A stretch of DNA of 64,000 nucleotides from Vibrio sp. 10N (GCF_036245475.1 NZ_BTPM01000002.1:1488001-1552000); one strand, 5' to 3'. Counted from the first letter of the stretch, positions 18,272-27,496 are shown. Notes: generated by a model not told the origin, from the letters alone. A program made the numbers and translations.

Positions 18272-18480
18272 AAATTTCTCTTGTTTTGTTTCAGCTATTG
18301 TTTAAATGAGTACTCTATTGGCGTTATTAAAACTAAGGCGTCCACCATTGCGAGTTAATTAATCATTTGATGTAAATAAGGATCCAACAAGGTAATTTAT
18401 TGCCCGTAGCCACGTCATCATTTGCCTGTAATATTCGAATCCTAAAAGTAGCAAATTAATGCTAGTTCTCTATAAACTAA

Positions 18481-18518
18481 AAAAACCCTTAACGATAATT
18501 AACTCATTAAGGGTTTTT
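18481..18518 (-). terminator. Terminator after the symporter gene
   Basis: AAAAACCCTTAA and TTAAGGGTTTTT form a 12-base stem around a 14-base loop; each strand has a T-run, so it can act in both directions. Confidence 0.85.
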
Positions 18519-18534
18519 GTATCAGCTTCTTTTT

Positions 18535-20319
18535 TTAAGCGATTGCTGACTCTTTTGTTACTTTAGTGTTTTCAAGTTTACGTTCAGACTTAACCAACAA
18601 GGTACCGATTAGAGCGAGGATTGCTGCGATAATGACGAACAGCATTCTTCCCCAAAGTGGGTTTGGAACTAATGTCAGGCAGAGAATAAAGACTGACGCG
18701 ATAAGTACCATTTTACCCAGCACATTGTTCTGTTTATTGTCCATTGCAACACTTTCTAGGCTATCTTCTACAACAACTTCAGTGTCGACGTTAGTAAAGA
18801 ACTGTTTAACCTCAGCCTCTCGTTGCGCAGGCAGTCCTTTGTAGAAGAACTGTGAGCAAACAAAGAATGGCAGTGTAATCGACATATGTCCGATTAAGCC
18901 TAACGTTACCGACTTCATTTCGGTATATTCACGAGATGTAAGCGGTTGATCTAAGCCTAGAATCGATTGTAGCGCTTCCGGTGTCAGTACAAAGGCAATA
19001 AAGCCTGACACACACATACCGACGAGAACTGTACCCCAACCAGCCCAATCAGGTGTTTTCCTAACAAAGAAACACATGATCGAAGGAATAAGGATTGGGA
19101 AGCCAATAAGCGTGCTCACCAACATCGTTAAATCAAACAAACCAAACTCTTTCAATGATGTTAGGAAAAGCGCTGAAATAATAATGACGATACCAAACAG
19201 AGCCGTCAGTAACTTACTCACAAAGATAAGGTGAGACTCAGAGTGGTTTTTGCAGAAGTATGGTTGATAAACACTTTTCAGAATAATACCGGCATTGCGG
19301 TTCAACGCTGAGTCCATCGAAGACATGGTTGCGGCAAACATCGCAGCAAGCATCAAACCAACCATGCCCACTGGCATTTCACGGCTTACAAACATGAAGT
19401 AGGTTGCATCCGCGACTTTATTACCAAGTCCAGCCAATCCCCAAGTGCTTGTATCTGGATAGTGTGCTGCTACATACCACGCAGGTACAAACCAAAGCAG
19501 TGGACCGATAAGCATTAACGTACCCGCCAAAATCGCTGCTTTACGAGCATTTTTGGTATCTTTTGCCGCAATATAACGGTAGGAATCTACCATGTTATTG
19601 GTGCTAAAGAACTGTTTAATAAACATGAAGATAAACCAGCCAACAAACAAATACGCGTGGTTGTATCCGTCACCAATAAATGGTTGCTCAGGAAGACCGG
19701 CATCAAGAAGTGGTGTCAAGCCACCAGATTTCCAAATCGCCACTGCGCCCGTTACCAAGGTCATGGTTGTCAGAATAATCATCTGCATGAAGTCCGAGGC
19801 GATTACCGCCCAGCTACCACCAACCAAGGACATGAACAGCACAACGGAACCAGCGACTACGATAGTGAGCTCCAAAGGAAGTCCGATTACCGCGCTAGTG
19901 AATACCGCTAGTGCATTAATCCAGATAGATGCTTGAAGGACACTCAATGGAACGTTTGCCCACGTAAAAATCTGCTCGTTCACTGGACCTAATCGCATGC
20001 GCACACCTTCAAGCGGCGTTTCTACACGCATTTGGCGTGCTTTTGCAGCAAAAAACAGATAGTTACATAGGTAGCCAAGCGCGTTTGCATAAAAAACGGT
20101 TGTTGCTACTGCAAATCCACCTGTGAGTGCCTTACCCATGTGGCCAGTAAACGTCATGGCGCTCACTGCTGTCATGAATGATGTGGAACCTACCATCCAC
20201 CAGAGCATTTTACCGCCCCCACGAAAATAATCACTTGTGGAGTTACTAAAGGATTTGAATAAGACCCCAATTGCCACAAGGAAGCCAAAGTAAACCAGTA
20301 CGATTGCTATATCAACCAT
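18535..20319 (-). CDS. Sodium:solute symporter (SSS family), probably for a sugar or uronate
   Basis: 594 residues and about 14 membrane helices. Typical SSS features are the N-terminal SDYFRGGGKMLWWMVGSTSF block, FTGHMGKA, and AAMFAATMSSMDSALNRNAG, the conserved helix with the Na+-site serines. A cytoplasmic loop near 500-540 is followed by two final helices, as in SGLT-like members linked to polysaccharide loci. Substrate is not readable from sequence; neighbours point to an oligo- or monosaccharide product. AGGGAAG precedes the ATG by 6 bases. Confidence 0.85.
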   Translation of the reverse strand: MVDIAIVLVYFGFLVAIGVLFKSFSNSTSDYFRGGGKMLWWMVGSTSFMTAVSAMTFTGHMGKALTGGFAVATTVFYANALGYLCNYLFFAAKARQMRVETPLEGVRMRLGPVNEQIFTWANVPLSVLQASIWINALAVFTSAVIGLPLELTIVVAGSVVLFMSLVGGSWAVIASDFMQMIILTTMTLVTGAVAIWKSGGLTPLLDAGLPEQPFIGDGYNHAYLFVGWFIFMFIKQFFSTNNMVDSYRYIAAKDTKNARKAAILAGTLMLIGPLLWFVPAWYVAAHYPDTSTWGLAGLGNKVADATYFMFVSREMPVGMVGLMLAAMFAATMSSMDSALNRNAGIILKSVYQPYFCKNHSESHLIFVSKLLTALFGIVIIISALFLTSLKEFGLFDLTMLVSTLIGFPILIPSIMCFFVRKTPDWAGWGTVLVGMCVSGFIAFVLTPEALQSILGLDQPLTSREYTEMKSVTLGLIGHMSITLPFFVCSQFFYKGLPAQREAEVKQFFTNVDTEVVVEDSLESVAMDNKQNNVLGKMVLIASVFILCLTLVPNPLWGRMLFVIIAAILALIGTLLVKSERKLENTKVTKESAIA

Positions 20320-20692
20320 GTTTCTTCCCTTTCATTATTTTATTTCAACGTAATTTATTTTAATTTGCTCGTTTTACCCGAACATTAATCACAATCTCAC
20401 TTGAATAGATAAGTGACAAAAGAATGTAGAATAAAAATCCATTTAATCTACTCTTGAGTCACCAATTTTTCATTTGAGAACTAATTTCACAATCAATTAA
20501 AACCAACATAGTAAAGTTACAATCAATACCGATTTAGTGAAATGATAATCTTTGGTAATTTTGAGGGCAAAATTTGCATAGTGTATGAGTTAAAATAACT
20601 GAGAATTGATCGCGTTACTGGATGAGCAAAGCACATCGGTTTAAAAAGGGAATCACCATGATACTCCCTCCTCTAAGACCTCAAAAAGCTCA
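20320..20692. promoter_or_regulatory. Upstream region of the symporter gene
   Basis: About 370 bases without a gene. It is AT-rich and contains TTTTAATTTGCTCG 35-50 bases before the symporter start and a GGGCAAAATTTGC inverted-looking stretch near 20565. I see no convincing -10/-35 pair and no open frame worth calling. Confidence 0.35.
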
Positions 20693-20723
20693 AAAAAATG
20701 AGCCCGTCATGAATGACGGGCTC
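20693..20723 (-). terminator. Terminator after the fucO-like gene
   Basis: Stem GAGCCCGTCA/TGACGGGCTC (20700-20709 with 20714-20723). On the minus strand it is followed by seven T residues. Confidence 0.9.
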
Positions 20724-20747
20724 ACGGATTTCACTGATTGGGTAAAA

Positions 20748-21899
20748 TTACCTTAGCGACTTCATGTACAGTGCCAGAACATCATCAGGGGTCATGCTTA
20801 CAGGGTTTCCGCCTGCGCACGGATCTGCCAATGCACTATCCACCCAAACTTTTACATCATCTTCTGTGACGCCCAACTGGCCAAAGCCGGCGGGAATACC
20901 AACACGTGAGCTGAGTTCACGGATAGACTTTACAGCTTCGATACTCGCTTGCTCTTCAGACATTCCATCAGTGTTGCACCCTAGGGCAACTGCCAGCTTG
21001 GCAAACTTCTCTATCCTGTATGGCCGGTTAAACTCGCACACTAACGGCAAGAGAATAGCGTTGCATACCCCATGAGGAAGGTTCTTATGTGCACCTGCAG
21101 GGTGTGCCATGGCGTGAACCATCCCTAACCCAGCGCTATTGAATGCCATACCCGCTAGGAACTGGCCTAATGCCATTTTCTCTCGCGCTTCGATGTTTGA
21201 GCCATCCTCGACGGCATGAGGTAAGTACTGACTAATCACGCGAACAGACTCTAACGCAGAGTGGTCGGTTAGGGTGTGTGCACCCATTGAAACGTAAGCT
21301 TCAATAGCATGCGTCAGAGCATCCATACCCGTTGCTGCCGTAACATCCGCGGGCAAGCCAACCATAATGCTAGGATCATTCACCGAGATATCCGGAATAA
21401 TATTACTATCGATAATAACGCACTTTACTTTGTTCTTTTCATCAGTAATGACAGCATTACTGGTCACCTCTGCAGCCGTGCCAGCGGTAGTATTGATAGC
21501 AAATAGCGGTACACCTTGATTCTTTACATTATTCACCCCTGTATAAAGAGTGATGGGTTGTGGATTTGCAGTCAGGATTTTTACCGCCTTCGCGGTATCA
21601 ATAGCGCTACCTCCGCCAAAACCAATAATGTAGTTGGCACCGGACTCTTTGTAGGCTTGATAGGCTTTGTCAACCACTGCGACGGTTGGGTTTGGTACGG
21701 TATCGGTGAAACAAGTGAATGATAAGTTAGACTCTCTAAGCGCAGCAATCAGCGGGTCAAGTAGACCGAGTTCCTTCAGTGCATTGTCTGCAATAATGAA
21801 GCCATCTCCAACCTCTTTCGAGACTAAATGACCAACCAATTCATTGATCGCATGTTCCCCAGAGATATTAATTTTGGGTAGTGCCAAAGTAAAAGCCAT
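20748..21899 (-). CDS. fucO: Iron-containing alcohol dehydrogenase, lactaldehyde reductase-like
   Basis: 383 residues. Group III alcohol dehydrogenase with NAD-binding GGGSAIDTAK (about 98-107), TTAGTAAEVT (about 141-150) and the iron ligands in DALTHAIEAY, HAMAHPAGAHKNLPHG. These match FucO (L-1,2-propanediol oxidoreductase), which reduces the L-lactaldehyde released by the rhamnulose- or fuculose-phosphate aldolases. The rhaBADM cluster about 6 kb away supplies exactly that product. Own promoter and terminator; AAGGA lies 8 bases before the ATG. Confidence 0.82.
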   Translation of the reverse strand: MAFTLALPKINISGEHAINELVGHLVSKEVGDGFIIADNALKELGLLDPLIAALRESNLSFTCFTDTVPNPTVAVVDKAYQAYKESGANYIIGFGGGSAIDTAKAVKILTANPQPITLYTGVNNVKNQGVPLFAINTTAGTAAEVTSNAVITDEKNKVKCVIIDSNIIPDISVNDPSIMVGLPADVTAATGMDALTHAIEAYVSMGAHTLTDHSALESVRVISQYLPHAVEDGSNIEAREKMALGQFLAGMAFNSAGLGMVHAMAHPAGAHKNLPHGVCNAILLPLVCEFNRPYRIEKFAKLAVALGCNTDGMSEEQASIEAVKSIRELSSRVGIPAGFGQLGVTEDDVKVWVDSALADPCAGGNPVSMTPDDVLALYMKSLR

Positions 21900-22029
21900 A
21901 TTTATTCCTTGTAATTAACAACTATATATTTACAAATAATCACAGGTCGATTATTAAAACTCGACCACAAACTTTTAGAGCGCTGATTCACCAGCGACAG
22001 AGACTTAAAGCAAATCCTAGGCTCGATAT

Positions 22030-22848
22030 CTAAAGCGTGAGATACGCTATCAAACTGACCAAAATAACGATCATGGTCGCTGAATAAACGTGGCGTTCAG
22101 ACATGCGTTTCATCAAATTAGCAGCCACAGGAACACCAAGAAATGAGCCGATAAAAAACAGGATTGCAGTATGAATATCTGACTGTCCACCTTTTGCATA
22201 CCCAGCTGCTGCAATGGCGGATAGACACAATGCCAACACTACCGAAGAGCCGACGGCTTTCTTTATATCCAGATGCAACACATTGTTTAGGACAGGGAGA
22301 AGCAAAACGCCCCCACCAACACCCGTAGAGCCTAAAACTGAACCACAAAACATGCCAGAGACAATCGCTTTTTTAGTGTTTGTTTTAGGCTCCGAAGTGG
22401 TGCCCTGATTGGCCTTGGACGAGCTTTTGTATTTGGAGAACACAGAAATCAGAGATCCAATCATCACAATGGTCACCAGCCAAGCCACCATCTGCTCTGT
22501 CCTTTGCGAGTAAAACGGATGTGTACTGAAGTAAACGACCAACTGGGTGACCATCAAGGTAACTGGAACCGCCCCGACAAAAAGTAGTGCTATTTTGTTC
22601 CAAGATACGTTGCGAGCTTTTATGTGTACTAGGGAAGCATTGATTTTGACCATTGCTGAAATCATACTCGCAGTGCCGACCGCCAACACCGGAGACATAC
22701 CACAAAACAACTGCAACATGGGTATTAACAGCACGCCACCACCTACCCCAGTTAGCCCCAAGCAAAGACCAAAAATGCTTCCTAAAAGCAGCTTCAATGC
22801 CACCGCATCCGCAGACCACACGTTCATCAACAGCTCATAGAATGGCAT
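22030..22848 (-). CDS. TauE/SafE-family membrane exporter
   Basis: 272 residues and about eight helices, built as two homologous halves. Each carries the family repeat: GLCLGLTGVGGGVLLIPML near residue 25 and GSVLGSTGVGGGVLLLPVL near residue 160. The family exports sulfite, sulfoacetate or related organosulfur anions. Next to a sulfatase and its maturase, removal of sulfate or sulfite is a sensible role (inference). ATG 22848 has AGGAG 7 bases upstream and is preferred to a start 27 bases earlier. Confidence 0.82.
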   Translation of the reverse strand: MPFYELLMNVWSADAVALKLLLGSIFGLCLGLTGVGGGVLLIPMLQLFCGMSPVLAVGTASMISAMVKINASLVHIKARNVSWNKIALLFVGAVPVTLMVTQLVVYFSTHPFYSQRTEQMVAWLVTIVMIGSLISVFSKYKSSSKANQGTTSEPKTNTKKAIVSGMFCGSVLGSTGVGGGVLLLPVLNNVLHLDIKKAVGSSVVLALCLSAIAAAGYAKGGQSDIHTAILFFIGSFLGVPVAANLMKRMSERHVYSATMIVILVSLIAYLTL

Positions 22849-22997
22849 AAACCATCTCCTCAACAAGCAAAACAAAACACTTTTTCAATTATTACAATCT
22901 AACGTACCAGTTTGTTTTTGGTTTATGGTGTTGATCATATTTCGTCTGTTTTTTTTGCAGTAAACTACCCCTTCCAATAGCTCTCAATGACGGCAGA

Positions 22998-23627
22998 ATG
23001 ACGATACCAATACCAACATCACTAAAAGAGATGACCAATAGAATCACCGTTGGCAAACGAGAAGCCGTCTACTTTAGTCAAGATAAGGCATCTGGGTTTT
23101 ATCGCGTTGAAAGTGGATTTATCGGGCTTTATCAGGTAGCAGAAACCGGGAAAGAATCGTTATTAAGACTGTATGGGAAGGGCTCGTATTTTGGGTACCG
23201 CTCTCTCTTTACCTATCAGCGCTACCCTGCGACTGCAAGGGCAATGGAAGACAGTGTTGTCAGTCGGGTTAATGTTCACTCCTTTGAAGACTTGCAACAC
23301 CTGTCCCCCCCACTAACCAAAGCACTCACAACCGAGGTATGTCAGGAGTTAGGCGAAGCCGAGCGACGTCTCGTTCAATTTAGTGCTTTCAATGCTAAAA
23401 ACAGGATCATCGATGCGCTACAGCATTTCTTCACGCACTACCCCCACTATCCTTGGACCTATCGCGAAATTAGCGAATACAGTGCTACGGACGTCACGAC
23501 TGTAATTCGGTTTTGTAAGCTACTCAAACAATCAGGTGTGCTTTGCAAACACCATCGCAACCCCCACCCGCTCGATCTATCAAAACTGACAAACACCCAA
23601 GGGATGTCCAAGGAAAGCATTAAATGA
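22998..23627 (+). CDS. Crp/Fnr-family regulator, first gene of the maturase operon
   Basis: 209 residues. Cyclic-nucleotide-binding-type beta-roll (about 15-110, LRLYGKGSYFGYRSLF) followed by a C-terminal HTH (WTYREISEYSATDVTTVIRFCKLLKQSGV). The FNR cysteine cluster is absent (no N-terminal Cys set), so it is not an Fe-S oxygen sensor of the FNR type, and cAMP contacts are not obvious. Its stop overlaps the next ATG (ATGA), starting a four-gene translationally coupled operon that ends in an anaerobic sulfatase maturase. Confidence 0.8.
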   Translation: MTIPIPTSLKEMTNRITVGKREAVYFSQDKASGFYRVESGFIGLYQVAETGKESLLRLYGKGSYFGYRSLFTYQRYPATARAMEDSVVSRVNVHSFEDLQHLSPPLTKALTTEVCQELGEAERRLVQFSAFNAKNRIIDALQHFFTHYPHYPWTYREISEYSATDVTTVIRFCKLLKQSGVLCKHHRNPHPLDLSKLTNTQGMSKESIK

Positions 23628-23989
23628 AAAAGCTTAGATCTAAGAAATCACCATGGCGTGAAGAAGGGAACGCTCCGGATTATCGCTTTTCACTTGCCAA
23701 CGAAAGAACCTATCTGGCGTGGATTAGAACATCGCTCGCCTTGTTAGCCGGCGCTATTGCTCTTGACCAACTGACTCCAGAGCTTGCAAACCCATTAGTG
23801 CGACTGTTGCTTTCTTGTTTCCTGTGTCTCTGCTCTGGTGCTTTTGGGATCTATGCTTACCGACGGTGGTCTCGCAACGAGCAAGCGATGAGATTAAACC
23901 AAGAGCTCCAATACACATCGAACATGAAGATTATTAGTGCCACCATTTTGGTGCTTACTTTCATCATCGCGTTGGCCATCACTCTATGA
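23624..23989 (+). CDS. DUF202 (YidH-like) membrane protein 1
   Basis: 121 residues. The N-terminal amphipathic segment FSLANERTYLAWIRTSLALLAGAIAL (about 21-46) is the DUF202 signature, followed by two further helices. E. coli YidH and YidG are the familiar members; no function is established. It overlaps both neighbours by four bases (ATGA at each end). Confidence 0.82.
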   Translation: MKKLRSKKSPWREEGNAPDYRFSLANERTYLAWIRTSLALLAGAIALDQLTPELANPLVRLLLSCFLCLCSGAFGIYAYRRWSRNEQAMRLNQELQYTSNMKIISATILVLTFIIALAITL

Positions 23990-24267
23990 GTACGGTAAAT
24001 GGTCTGCAGTTAGAACGTACTGTCTTGTCTTGGCTACGGACACAGTTGGTTTTATTTGCTATCGGAGTGGTGTTGATAAAAGTGTCGATCACTCAAGATG
24101 CCACACTCATTTATCTATGCGGCGCAACAGCAATGCTGGTTGCCATCATGTGTTCTCTCTCCCACGCGAGAATGGTCAAGTTTTTGACTTCAATAATAAT
24201 AATGCTGATAGCAGCAGCCTACGCCTTAACCATGCTATCTGATGTCTTCATAGGAAAACTACAATGA
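23986..24267 (+). CDS. DUF202 membrane protein 2
   Basis: 93 residues and three helices. The N-terminal GLQLERTVLSWLRTQLVLFAIG is a second, shorter version of the DUF202 motif (ER-T-x-L-x-W-x-R-T). Overlap with the preceding gene and with the maturase gene (both ATGA) means all three are translated as a unit. A YidH/YidG-like pair is the obvious parallel. Confidence 0.8.
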   Translation: MSTVNGLQLERTVLSWLRTQLVLFAIGVVLIKVSITQDATLIYLCGATAMLVAIMCSLSHARMVKFLTSIIIMLIAAAYALTMLSDVFIGKLQ

Positions 24268-25550
24268 ACCAAATTTCCAACTGTCATGTGATGGCCAAGC
24301 CGTCTGGCTCGGTATGTAATATCGACTGTGACTACTGCTTTTATTTAGAGAAAGAGAAACTCTACCCTGATAGACAAAAGAACTGGCGTATGGATGAGGA
24401 AACGCTTGAGGTGTTTATTCAGCAATACATCGATGCGCAGCAGGGCGATACCGTTCAATTTGCTTGGCAAGGAGGAGAGCCAACACTACTCGGCGTAGAC
24501 TTTTATCGCACCATAGTGGAGTTGTGCGAACGTTATCGGGGCAACAAAAAGATCTCACACGGTTTTCAAACTAATGGAATTTTGATTAACGACGAATGGT
24601 GTGAGCTGTTCAAACAAAACGACTTTTTGATTGGTGTGTCTATTGATGGGCCAGAAGATCTTCATGATGCCTATCGCACCAACACGAGCGGCAAAGGTAC
24701 CCATCGCAAAGTTGTCGATGCGATCGAGTTACTAAAAAAACATGGTGTCGAATTTAATACCCTTACCGTCGTCAACGATAAGAACGTTAAACACCCTCTT
24801 AGGGTATACCAGTACTTAAAAAGCATTGGTTCGAACTTCATTCAATTCATTCCTTTGGTAGAACGACAAGAATCCAACCAGCTAACAAACGATACCTGGT
24901 TGGTTAACCCAGATCAAAAAGATGGCAAGGTCACCCCTTGGTCGGTCCAACCCGATGAGTACGGCCAATTCCTAAATTCCATCTTCGATTACTGGGTCAC
25001 CAAAGATGTAGGACGAGTATTTGTTCAGCAATTTGATACCACGTTAACGACCTGGCTAGGACAACCGAGTCCGATATGCGTGTTTTCACCAAGGTGTGGA
25101 CATGCCTTTGCTATCGAGGCGAATGGTGATCTATTTCAATGTGACCACTACGTCTACCCAGAGTATAAACTTGGCAATATCCACGATCGCACTATCCAGT
25201 CGATGAACAATAGCGACGAAGCGATTAATTTCGGACTCAATAAGTCTAAACAACTGAATAGTAAGTGTCTGTCATGCCGATACCGATTCGCCTGCCATGG
25301 TGGTTGCCCGAAACACCGCTTTTTGCCTGGACCAACAGGTGAACTCGACCATAACTATTTGTGTCAAGGGTACTTTAGCTTCTTCGACCATTCTCAGCAT
25401 GCGATGGCTTACATGGCAAAGCTGATCAAAAGCGGCCAATCACCAGCCAAGATTATGGAGCAGTTTTCGAATAAACCGACGGAGAGGGTGGGTAGAAATG
25501 ACGCCTGCCCATGTGGCAGTGGTAAGAAATATAAGCGCTGTTGCGCGTAA
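24264..25550 (+). CDS. Anaerobic sulfatase-maturating radical SAM enzyme with C-terminal SEC-C motif
   Basis: 428 residues. The radical SAM cluster is C18-x3-C22-x2-C25 (CNIDCDYC), followed by GGEPTLLG. C-terminal SPASM-type cysteines are seen in CVFSPRCGHAF, FQCDHY and CLSCRYRFACHGGCPKHRF. Family role: oxidises the active-site Cys (or Ser) of type I sulfatases to formylglycine without oxygen. The last about 22 residues form a SEC-C zinc motif (ACPCGSGKKYKRCC), an addition absent from the classical E. coli homologues as I recall them. The client is probably the Cys-type sulfatase encoded convergently just downstream. Confidence 0.9.
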   Translation: MNQISNCHVMAKPSGSVCNIDCDYCFYLEKEKLYPDRQKNWRMDEETLEVFIQQYIDAQQGDTVQFAWQGGEPTLLGVDFYRTIVELCERYRGNKKISHGFQTNGILINDEWCELFKQNDFLIGVSIDGPEDLHDAYRTNTSGKGTHRKVVDAIELLKKHGVEFNTLTVVNDKNVKHPLRVYQYLKSIGSNFIQFIPLVERQESNQLTNDTWLVNPDQKDGKVTPWSVQPDEYGQFLNSIFDYWVTKDVGRVFVQQFDTTLTTWLGQPSPICVFSPRCGHAFAIEANGDLFQCDHYVYPEYKLGNIHDRTIQSMNNSDEAINFGLNKSKQLNSKCLSCRYRFACHGGCPKHRFLPGPTGELDHNYLCQGYFSFFDHSQHAMAYMAKLIKSGQSPAKIMEQFSNKPTERVGRNDACPCGSGKKYKRCCA

Positions 25551-25621
25551 ATGACGTCGGGTGATAGTTGATTATTGAGAAGACAAAGTAACCGGGCGAA
25601 TAGACTAAAAAGCTCGGTAGC

Positions 25622-25661
25622 AAAAAAGTCCATAGTGGCGACACTATGGACTTTATCTTTT
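25622..25661. terminator. Bidirectional terminator between maturase and sulfatase genes
   Basis: A 13-base perfect stem (AAAGTCCATAGTG/CACTATGGACTTT) around GCGA, with A-run before and T-rich tract after, so it works for both convergent transcripts. Confidence 0.85.
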
Positions 25662-25693
25662 AGCATACTAGCGATAATTTACGCGATGGCTAT

Positions 25694-25768
25694 GCCGCTA
25701 AAAACTATGCTTCTAAAAACCAGGCTTCTAAAAACCAGGCTTCTAAAAACTAGGCTTCTAAAATTTTA
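25694..25768. repeat. 15-base tandem repeat at the 3' end of the sulfatase gene
   Basis: Five head-to-tail units of GCTTCTAAAAACCAG and variants at 25694, 25709, 25724, 25739 and 25754. The two middle copies are identical. The unit at 25754 encodes the last sulfatase codons, and the unit at 25739 carries the stop, so the array looks like repeated copying of the gene's own end. Confidence 0.9.
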
Positions 25769-27123
25769 GGTTTCGTTCCTTCAATGCGATAGATCTCGTC
25801 AAGAAGTAGTTGTCTTAGTTTCTCTTTAACCGGTTTCAAATCCTCGTTAGCAACTAGGTTTTCTAACTGATTAGGATCGTCTACAAGGTTATATAAGAAC
25901 TCTTCTTGATAAACTGCACTTTCTTTCTCAATCAAGCCACTTTGGTCCGGAGCCGATACCGAGTATGTCCATGTATCAGTACGAATGGCACGGCCAATTT
26001 GTGACTCACTGATCTGAATGAAGCTCACATTGTCCTTCTTCGCACTATCAATGTACAAATCTTGCAGCGGTTGACCTTGCATGTAGCTCGGTACATTGAT
26101 TCCTGCAGCCTTAAGCAGAGTCGGAACAACGTCGATAATACTCGCGTGATCGTCAATCACCTGACCCGCTTTCGCTCGTGGATCGTAAATCACAAATGGA
26201 ATACGGATCGAAGAATCGTGGCATGAGCGCTTGTATTCGCTGTTTCGTGTCTTGAAGTGAGAACCGTGATCACTCAGATAGATGATGACCGTGTTGTCAT
26301 CTAATCCTTTATCTTTCACTGCTTGGCGGATTTTACCCACGTTTTGGTCTAGGTTGTGACAACACCCTAGATAGTCTGGGTACTCCTCAGCCCAATCACC
26401 ATCAACAAATGGTTCTAGATCGCCAGGCACCTTGAAGTTACTCCACTTCTCTTGCGAGCCATGTGGGCCTTCGTAGGTTTTGCGATCATTCTGATGATGC
26501 GGCTCTAGGTAAGACAAGAATAAGAAGAACGGCTTCTCTTCCTGGTAATTACCGATGTAATCGGTAGTTAAGTCAGTCAAAAAGTCTGCACGATACACAT
26601 CTTCATCCCAGCTTACCTTGTTGCCATCGATGTCAAACATGTGCCCACCGTAGCCATGTGAAGTACCCTCTAGAATATCTGATGCAACCCAGAAGTCTTT
26701 ATACCCACCGCGATATTGTTTTGGTATTGCTGTGAAACAGTTATCGATCGTTTCACCTGAACTCTCTGTTGGTGCTGCTACAACAAAGCCTTCATGAGCG
26801 GTGTTGTTTGAGGCTAGGTGCCACTTACCCACGTAACCGACACTGTATCCCTCATCAGAAAGAAAGTGAGCTACAGTTTTTTGACCTTGAGGAAGAATGA
26901 TGTCATTTCGGAAGCAACCTGTTTCGGTTGGATATAGCCCCGTTTGCATTGTCGAACGTGTAGGGCCACATACAGGGTTAACTGTAAATGCGTTCTCGAA
27001 CATGACACCATCGCGTGCAAGCTCATCGAGATTTGGGGTCACAGGCAATTCCTGACCGTAACAACCTAACGTATCCCAACGCTGTTGATCGCTAAAAATT
27101 ACAATGATGTTCGGCTTGTTCAT
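25750..27123 (-). CDS. Type I (formylglycine) sulfatase, Cys-type
   Basis: 457 residues. The maturation signature is VCGPTRSTMQTG with Cys52 as the residue to be converted to formylglycine. Metal-binding residues lie in IFSDQQRWD (Asp12, Gln13) and YLSDHGSH near residue 265. No signal peptide is visible, so it acts in the cytoplasm or is exported by a non-obvious route. It is the last gene of the rhaB-A-D-M cluster (47 bases after rhaM, own AGAGG site), which argues for a sulfated rhamnose substrate, as in ulvan (inference). Activation would depend on the nearby maturase. Confidence 0.88.
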   Translation of the reverse strand: MNKPNIIVIFSDQQRWDTLGCYGQELPVTPNLDELARDGVMFENAFTVNPVCGPTRSTMQTGLYPTETGCFRNDIILPQGQKTVAHFLSDEGYSVGYVGKWHLASNNTAHEGFVVAAPTESSGETIDNCFTAIPKQYRGGYKDFWVASDILEGTSHGYGGHMFDIDGNKVSWDEDVYRADFLTDLTTDYIGNYQEEKPFFLFLSYLEPHHQNDRKTYEGPHGSQEKWSNFKVPGDLEPFVDGDWAEEYPDYLGCCHNLDQNVGKIRQAVKDKGLDDNTVIIYLSDHGSHFKTRNSEYKRSCHDSSIRIPFVIYDPRAKAGQVIDDHASIIDVVPTLLKAAGINVPSYMQGQPLQDLYIDSAKKDNVSFIQISESQIGRAIRTDTWTYSVSAPDQSGLIEKESAVYQEEFLYNLVDDPNQLENLVANEDLKPVKEKLRQLLLDEIYRIEGTKPKILEA

Positions 27124-27170
27124 ATTTACCTCTTGATACTTATTTATTTCATAGCTTTAGCTGATCGTTA

Positions 27171-27485
27171 TTACGCTAGATAAAACATCTCGGTTAACTC
27201 TGTCGACTTTGGACTGCTATCAGGGTTCGTCTCCATGATATCTTCCATATAACGCCACCATTCCTGACAAGCATCTGTTTTTGAAACATTGTTCCACTTC
27301 TCTATGGATTCTAACTCGACATAGCCAAACAGACAACCGGTCTCCTGGTCTAGAAAGATGGAATAGTTGTTTGCTCCCGCTTCTTTAAGCACCGCTACTA
27401 ATTCAGGAAAGACGTTGTCATGACGCTTTTTGTATTCTTCAAACTGACCCGGATTAACTTTGAGTTTAAACGCTTTTCTAATCAC
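27171..27485 (-). CDS. rhaM: L-rhamnose mutarotase
   Basis: 104 residues, the usual RhaM length. Family residues include Tyr18 and His22 (EEYKKRHD) and the pair of tryptophans in ACQEWWRYM. It interconverts the anomers of L-rhamnose to feed the isomerase. GTG start at 27485 with GAGGAGG about 7 bases upstream; 11 bases after rhaD, so part of the rha operon. Confidence 0.92.
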   Translation of the reverse strand: MIRKAFKLKVNPGQFEEYKKRHDNVFPELVAVLKEAGANNYSIFLDQETGCLFGYVELESIEKWNNVSKTDACQEWWRYMEDIMETNPDSSPKSTELTEMFYLA

Positions 27486-27496
27486 CTAACGCCTCC

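Noticed and set aside
22385..22819. 144-residue open frame on the minus strand, different phase
   Set aside because: It overlaps the TauE/SafE gene in another frame; the TauE frame has the clear family repeats and ribosome site.
22998..23627. Assignment as FNR
   Set aside because: The N-terminal iron-sulfur cysteines of FNR are absent; only Crp/Fnr superfamily membership is supported.
25694..25768. CRISPR array
   Set aside because: Units are directly contiguous, only 15 bases, without spacers or cas genes.
25575..25769. Plus-strand frame with repeated LLKTR units
   Set aside because: The repeats come from the 15-base tandem array at the sulfatase 3' end on the other strand; the frame has no ribosome site.
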